DNA from: Glomus cerebriforme
Taxonomy: Eukaryota > Glomeromycota > Glomeromycetes > Glomerales > Glomeraceae
DNA length: 13,424 nt
Assembly (NCBI GenBank): GCA_003550305.1
Contig: QKYT01000005.1
Coordinates: 428,649 to 442,072, forward strand
Direction of reading: 5' to 3'
Below the pieces are notes generated by a model. That model had not been told where the DNA came from. It did not search any database and saw nothing but the letters and a program-made list of their open reading frames with translations. Positions 8,350 to 13,424 of the stretch are shown piece by piece. The translations under genes were made by a program, and so were the position numbers. Each line of letters begins with the position of its first letter. Position 1 is the stretch's first letter.

Positions 8350-10128
8350 ATGCAATTTGAGATAGATTTATTGAGGTAACACATTACTGAACTTAAGGCT
8401 AAGAAAGCTGAGCTTGAGGCCAAGAACTCTAAACTTCTAAAGCAGGTTATAGAAGAGACTACTAAATATAAAGCTGAGAATGATAAGCTTAGAGTTAGAA
8501 TCAAAAAGCTAGAGAAAAATAAGACAAATACCACTAAACTCATGTCTGAGAATGTTGAACCTAAAGATCAAGTCATAAAAGTGAAACAGAGGCAATTGCA
8601 AAATGATAATTCTCCTAACAATGGTTTATCTAACTTCAATTCAGTTGCAGAGAATTATAGGAAACTATTGGAAGATAAAGAAATGGATGATTTCTCTTCT
8701 AAAGAACCTGTTGACATACTTGATTCCATTATAGCTCAGCTCGAGCAGTATGAGCCTGTTTGCAAAATAAATGATGTAGTATCAAAGGCAACTGTCAGCT
8801 CTAAAACATCAGAAAAAAGGGGAATAGATACTTTCTTGAATAATGTAAATAAGAAAAGGTTAGTAATGAGATAAGGCAGAGAAAGCAAAAGGAGAAACTT
8901 TAGCGTGAATCAATTGCTCAGAATCTGGTAATCATCAGCTCATCATGTATCTCTGAAAAAGATGATCAGATGGTTTTAGGAATTTCAGAAGAGTTTAAAA
9001 AAATGGTTAGCTTAGCTAACCATCAGAGTCATATGATTTCAGTTGAACCAAATCTCGAAGTATCTATGAAGCAAGATGATGAACTCATTTCAGAGAAGTT
9101 GTTAGATAAAAACCAAATCGTAGAACAGGGTCTAATACAAGAGCTGTGTGGTACCTTTGGCACCTGTTCATCTATATTCACTGAAGACAATGTCAGCTCT
9201 ACTGATATTAATTTCTTTTGCAATGGATCAGAGAATATGATTTTAGGTTCTGCCATTCTGCTCAACACTTGTCTTATCTATTTGATAGTTGATACAGCAA
9301 TAAAATCTAGTCAGCAGAAAATCTTAGACTGGTACAATTATTCCTTTGAATTTGAGAGCAAGGTAGATGCTCCTACTGCTGAGGTAGAATCAAAGATAAA
9401 ATGGTAAGATTAATGATTTACAAAGAGATGAAACCATTTCTTCTTACTAAAATAACACAAGATAACTTGTGCAAAAAAACTCTTAGGACTAGAAAACATC
9501 TCATGTTATTTAAAAAAAATGGAGTTGAAATAGTCAAAATCAAGTTAGTCTTATATAGTGCAACTGAGATTTCAAAATTGACTTATCTACAAATTCAAAA
9601 TGTTATAAATCAAGTAATCTCAAAAACCATTCTCTCAGGGAATGATCAAAATCATATGACCAAAATTTCCAAAAAAATCTTGCCTGAAGTAAATGCATTA
9701 TATCAGCTGAAATAAACACATCTATTCCTTTAATACAAGTCTCTAATTCTTCTGATAATTCCTCTAGAAATGGTCTAGTAGCTATGAGTACATTAACTGT
9801 GACTCAGGTAGGATCATCTAACAGATCCCAACTTTCAATTTCTATTTTACCTGATGATTCAGAAGAGAAGCAAAAATATATAATTAGGTTAGTGCTAGAG
9901 CAGTTTCCTTCTCTATATTTAAGTGATAGTAGTGAACGTGGTAAGCGATTTAATCTTAATAGTTCAACATTTTATCCATTATGTAATGGAGACCATAAAG
10001 AAGAAAGTTTATGGAATGATATAAAAGATGAATAGGATACTGATGACTATTACAGAGAATGAATTTATCATATCAAATGCAAGAATCCTCTTAATCATAA
10101 AACCCTAATAGTATCTAGTATAAATTGA
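8350..10128 (+). pseudogene. Coiled-coil/zinc-knuckle protein relic of a multi-copy Glomeromycotina family
   Basis: ATG 8350 opens MQFEIDLLR, then TAA 8377-8379, then a long charged coiled coil (HITELKAKKAELEAKNSKLLKQV... to about 8560). The reading then shifts three times: from the 8350 frame to the 8970 frame at about 8855, to the 9401 frame at about 9400-9440, and to the 9784 frame at about 9705. Within it lie TAG 8901-8903, a ...LCKKTLRTRK...LVLYSATEISKL module (9455-9580), a Ser-rich linker, and a closing knuckle. The knuckle reads YPLCNGDHKE...IYHIKC, where the first Cys of a CxxC pair is Tyr. It ends at TGA 10126 after TAG 10033 and TGA 10060. I remember the consensus from Rhizophagus gene models; no function is known to me. 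Several indels make it the most decayed copy here. Confidence 0.6.
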
Positions 10129-10941
10129 GACTGATCACCTGCTTAACATATGTAGTAATTGATATCAGAGAAATTCTTGCCGAAAAATAAGGCTGTGCAA
10201 TATGCGAATTGCATATATATTCAAAAAACTTTTTTTTCTTTTCTGAGGTAAACAACCCGTAAATATGAATATTGCAACTATGTAAATAAGCAAATATAAT
10301 GGACATACTTACTGTGTATCTCAGTGTGAAAAAGTGCCAGTGAAATGAAAGTTACTTAGCAAAAAAGTGTCAGACGAGACATTACACAATTAAGGATAGG
10401 TTTACTTTCAGTTTAGGCTGAGCATTTGCAAGACAGCGTCTTTAGAACTTGTAACTAATATATAGTTTCTCTTTTAAGATTCTCATTAGCATCACGACCA
10501 ATGAAATGGAGATTAGGATGAAAAATAATGAATATAACGGGTTATTAAGTAATGGATAGAATAGACACAATGAATAGGATAGATCTGATGTATTGCAAAT
10601 AAAAAGCTTGCATTAATTAACTCTTCGCATATAGATAGTAGAGTAGTAATGGACAAATTGATAAAAATCTAATAGTTTGATTATACTCACATTAATGCAG
10701 GACATTTAGGGATGAAATCTTAATTTGTGATCGGTAAATTAGATTGATAACAAAGATCAGAAATTTTCTTTGTTTTATAACTATCTCTACAGACCCTTAG
10801 CGTAATAGATGTGTCTATTTACACTAATTTTGGGCTATTATTTCACTTGCAAATTAAAGAGAAATCAGATTGAGAAGAAAACTGTATAAGTAGAAGATGG
10901 ATGTGAAAAATGCATAAAAGTTTTTATTTTCTCTTTACACT
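10129..10941. other. Gene-poor stretch, nothing recognised
   Basis: About 0.8 kb of AT-rich DNA with stops in all frames. It has no long inverted or tandem repeat that I could find, no tRNA-like fold and no CACGTG site. The final ~60 bp probably act as the core promoter of the next gene. Confidence 0.5.
10913..10920 (+). promoter_or_regulatory. Candidate TATA-like element
   Basis: CATAAAAG lies 22 nt before the ATG at 10942, followed by a T-rich tract. Its position suits a core promoter for the RING-like gene, but the motif is weak in such AT-rich DNA. Confidence 0.25.
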
Positions 10942-12151
10942 ATGGCTAGTAAACTTTCAAGCACCACTATAGCCAGTGAACCTTCGATCAGCACTTCTGA
11001 AATTCAAATAGATACTTCTGAACCTTTTCAACTCAAAATACTTGTATTAAATTATTTTCAAAATCAAGAGATTTCAACTATTCGCACCAGAATTCCAAAA
11101 CTCAATCCTTGCCAAAAAGTAATCCTAAAATTCTGATTTCAACCATTTGTTGTGTTGGATTGCGAACACCTTTTTCATTACCAATGTCTTAAGAAGTATA
11201 TTATGCAAGCAGAAACTGAACCACCTCTTACATGCCTTTCGTATAATGTAATCATTAAGCTAATTAAAGAAGAGGCAATACTCGCTTCTGAAAAATATCA
11301 TCTTCAAAAAAAACAAATTGACACTGGATAGCAGGATAATGAGGAGCTCATGACTTCACTAGGATTGGTAGAAGGTGGCTCTCATGCTGGATAAGGGTGT
11401 CAGTCAAAGTAAGTTATTATGCAGGATTAGGCGACAAGTCCAATTATGATTGAGGATGATGATGATAACCAGTCTAATTCTATTAATAATAGGTAAGCAA
11501 AGCAAAATCCATGCACAATGCTTCTGGCCATTCTCACATATATTCAGTTTTCACTCTCATCTTTTATATATTTTCAGAACTCTGAAAAATCAAGCTAATT
11601 CTAATGATGAAATCTGTGCCACTAATACACAGGATAACTTGGAGAATTAATCTAATGCAAATAGCGGGAATAATACCAATATGCAAGAAAGTAAATCTCA
11701 ATCAAGAAAAAATTCATCAAGAAGATGAACCTCTCCAAGGATCATTCGTGAACAAGAAAAATTCCAGGTCTTGTTGCAAGAATTATCTATACCTGTCAAG
11801 GGAGAGAAAACTGAAAATGTTAATGATAAGGAGGATGCTGATGGATTTGTATCATAAAGCTTAGCCTAATTATATCAAAAGGCAACTTGTAAAATTTTAT
11901 ACTGATATAAATATGCTGAAGGGTTCAAAAATAGGGTTAAGAAAATTAGATCTCAGGATTCATCAGTTACTGACCCAATAGCTAGAAGTCGAGCATATCA
12001 CGAAGTTGCTTTGCATCTACCAAGTGTCACAGAAGCAAATTTGCATAAGAAAATCCAGAAGGCAAGAAATATATACAAGGTATTTGTAGGGATAAAAACA
12101 AACAAGATCAAATGGATGAAATCATTTAATGCTGATGTTATTTCAAACTAA
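10942..12151 (+). pseudogene. RING-like protein relic with ten internal stop codons and an intact frame
   Basis: The Ser/Thr-rich N-terminus MASKLSSTTIASEPSISTS leads to a degraded C3HC4-like region: NPCQKV (CxxC reduced to CxxV), LDCEHLFHYQCL (C-x-H-x2-H-x2-C intact), and TCLSY (CxxC reduced to CxxY). In intact members this would be an E3-ligase-type RING. An 85-nt intron (11493-11577) rejoins the frame in phase 2. The C-terminus (about 11990-12148) reads YHEVALHLPSVTEANLHKK, ARNIYKVF, NKIKWMKSFNADVIS. In-frame stops: TGA 11134, TAG 11329, TAA 11392, TAA 11410, TAG 11428, TAA 11648, TGA 11726, TAA 11855, TAA 11867, TGA 11903, and a terminal TAA 12149. No frameshift is needed over the whole length. 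At least 11410, 11428, 11648 and 11867 fall where I expect Gln from the family. The RING is inactive as read. Confidence 0.62.
11493..11577 (+). other. Spliceosomal intron in the RING-like relic
   Basis: GTAAGC donor following AATAATAG and a pyrimidine-rich TTTTCAG acceptor. Splicing joins ...SINNR to TLKNQANSNDE in phase 2, keeping the frame that runs to 12149. Length 85 nt, typical for these genes. Confidence 0.65.
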
Positions 12152-12385
12152 CCATTTCTCTACGACATAAATGTAATTATCCATCATGTGATTCTGTAAA
12201 TATTATTAACTACTCCTACATCACTATAAAAAAATTACTATTACGTGATATTTACTAATTAAATATGCACGAGCACGTGAAATTATATGGCACATCTGTA
12301 ACAAATATGCGTAACAAATAATTTTTTTCACATGAAAAAATTCTGTCCCTCAGATACAGTACTTAATAAAAATGCAATGCTGCCA
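12152..12385. other. AT-rich spacer with CACGTG and related palindromes
   Basis: Contains ATCATGTGATT (about 12183), TTACGTGATATT (about 12240) and GCACGTGAAAT (CACGTG 12274-12279). All resemble the ends of the foldback elements, so this may be a degraded additional element. No coding sequence. Confidence 0.35.
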
Positions 12386-12688
12386 GTTACGTATCAGGTG
12401 ACATTAAACAATCTTCCCTAGTATCACCAGAAAATTTTTTTACCCCACATGATCTTTAAAAATTTTGTCACTAGTGTCACACCCTTCCTGTTTTCCATTT
12501 TTACTATGTATTCCAGGAACTTAGATTTTTTTTGGTGTGGAAAATCCTATTTGTCAGCCTTATTTGTCATATACTTAAATTTATTAATGCAGGCCGAGAA
12601 TATATAATGCCGGCCGAAATCACGTGGGGTGAAAATTTTCTGGCGATACTGGAGTTAAGATAATTTTATTCACGATATCACGTGACTA
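12386..12688. mobile_element. Second foldback/MITE-like element
   Basis: Left arm 12386-12453 (GTTACGTATCAGGTGACATTAA..., then CTAGTATCACCAGAAAA, then ACCCCACATGAT) pairs with the right arm 12619-12688 (ATCACGTGGGGTGAAAATTTT, CTGGCGATACTGGAG, then ...ATCACGTGAC). The inner 36 bp is the best-matched part. The ~165-bp core is non-coding and includes a near-direct repeat AATGCAGGCCGA / AATGCCGGCCGA. No target-site duplication seen. It shares the CACGTG ends but not the C/G runs of the 5934-6364 element, so it is probably a different family. Confidence 0.5.
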
Positions 12689-13234
12689 CTGCACCACATA
12701 AATTCAAAAAATCAGCATGTACTGTATTTATTAAAGTTTTTCCCATATTGGGGCTTGTGATTTTTGTGATTTGTGATTTTTATGATGTGAATGTATAAAT
12801 ATTTTTCTTAGGCATGAGACATTGGGGTGGTCAGTCAACTAATTAAGGCCGTTCCCAAGCACTTCCCTCGATGATTTATTGAGTGATTTGATTGGCTAAA
12901 AAATGGCTAAAAATTCAAGGGCGATGATCACTTAAGTTAAAAAAACCNGGAGCTACAAACCATCTTTTTTTTTCATAGAGCTGCGTTGATTGGTTAAAAT
13001 TTACCAATAATTGAGTAACCAAAGAGCTNGCATAACCGTACTTCCTTCTTTCCATTTTTTTTCACTATAGACCACCGCCAGAAAATTATTATATTACACT
13101 TGATATTTCAAACTCTTATAGTAAATAAAAGGTCTCGGAGTATTCAGATGCAAAGAATATTTAATATTTACTACCTTTTAACCTTTAATTATGCCATAAT
13201 GAATGCAACTATCCCACTTATTACTCTTTTTCCC
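12689..13234. other. Non-coding region with short degenerate repeats
   Basis: Contains a TGTGATTTT-type microrepeat (about 12755-12790: CTTGTGATTTTTGTGATTTGTGATTTTTATGATG) and a small palindrome, ATTGGTTAAAATTTACCAAT (about 12990-13010). Two ambiguous bases (12948 and 13029). No gene recognised; the minus strand may carry an intron of the gene at the right edge. Confidence 0.35.
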
Positions 13235-13424
13235 TCACCAAATGCAAGAATACAATCTTGTTGTATTATTATTTAAAGAGTCTGCAAAAGCAGGGTATTC
13301 AGGATACTGCAGTTGTTGCAGTTGTTGTAATGATAAATTATTATTTGTTTGATGTTGTTGCAATAATGATAAATTATTTATTTGGTTTCATTGTTTCAAA
13401 GGTAAATTAGATAAATTATTCGTT
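13235..13424 (-). CDS. Gln/Asn-rich protein fragment, cut by the window edge
   Basis: On the minus strand, the frame entering from the right edge reads NNLSNLPLKQ, a TGA at 13390-13388, then NQINNLSLLQQHQTNNNLS, LQQLQQLQYPEYPAFADSL and NNNTTRLYSCIW before TGA 13237-13235. The composition (Gln/Asn/Leu blocks from an imperfect ~36-bp tandem duplication) is typical of low-complexity regions in fungal regulators. The terminal TGA overlaps a good donor (TTTGGTGAGG), so this may be an exon end rather than the C-terminus. The internal TGA makes it doubtful. No family can be named. Confidence 0.35.
13280..13400. repeat. Imperfect tandem duplication encoding Gln/Asn-rich sequence
   Basis: Two units of about 36 bp share GTTGTTG(C/T)AAT(AAT)GATAAATTATT...ATTTG, preceded by a TGTTGCAGT doublet. 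On the minus strand each unit codes LS-(L)-QQ and N-rich stretches. Confidence 0.45.

Noticed and set aside
8340..8543. Minus-strand Ser/Leu-rich 67-codon frame
   Set aside because: Antisense of the coiled-coil region; the charged repeats on the plus strand explain it.
10129..10941. Possible tRNA or structured RNA in the gene-poor stretch
   Set aside because: No cloverleaf-compatible GTTCRANNC-type box or convincing stem found by eye.
11450..11864. Two plus-strand frames inside the RING-like relic
   Set aside because: Off-frame readings opened by the stops of the true frame; the true frame continues across them with family-like sequence.
311..11903. TGA read as Trp (mould mitochondrial code) or stops as sense codons
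   Set aside because: TAA and TAG also interrupt the frames, introns are spliceosomal, and several relics have frameshifts too, so decay is simpler.

Overview
The window looks like nuclear DNA of an early-diverging fungus, most likely an arbuscular mycorrhizal species close to Rhizophagus irregularis. The DNA is very AT-rich. The introns are short (66-102 nt) and follow the GT-AG rule. The recognisable products match families I know to be hugely expanded in that genome: F-box/LRR proteins, Crinkler headers, SAM-domain proteins, RING-like proteins and retropepsin-like proteins. The species call rests on family recognition from memory, not on a search. I see no rRNA, tRNA or CRISPR, and nothing bacterial.

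Almost every gene is broken, so the window reads as a graveyard of accessory genes. From left to right: (1) 163-2856, minus strand: an intron-containing gene whose product carries the spacing signature of a RAG1/Transib-type DDE recombinase, with at least four nonsense codons and several frameshifts. (2) 3296-3831, plus: a retropepsin-like relic. (3) 4094-4615, plus: a leucine-rich-repeat relic, facing minus-strand F-box/LRR fragments at 4681-4826 and 5107-5445 that share a ~115 bp direct repeat. (4) 5934-6364: a foldback (MITE-like) element with GC-rich arms. (5) 6420-6851, plus: an orphan Crinkler-type N-terminal domain. (6) 7063-8332, plus: a SAM domain followed by a region with a PD-(D/E)XK nuclease-like pattern, interrupted by three stops. 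(7) 8350-10128, plus: a coiled-coil protein relic ending in a degraded zinc knuckle. (8) 10942-12151, plus: a RING-like relic with ten internal stops but no frameshift over about 1.2 kb. (9) 12386-12688: a second foldback element. (10) 13235-13424, minus: a Gln/Asn-rich coding end cut by the window edge.

How the parts relate. The Crinkler header and the SAM/nuclease-like relic lie 0.2 kb apart on the same strand and may be remnants of one effector-type locus. Relics 7 and 8 belong to different families but end in the same ~40-residue module. CACGTG palindromes occur about eight times more often than base composition predicts, nearly all in the non-coding foldback regions. The RAG1-like gene is the most notable content. 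Ambiguous bases cluster in it, which suggests a multi-copy family collapsed in the assembly.
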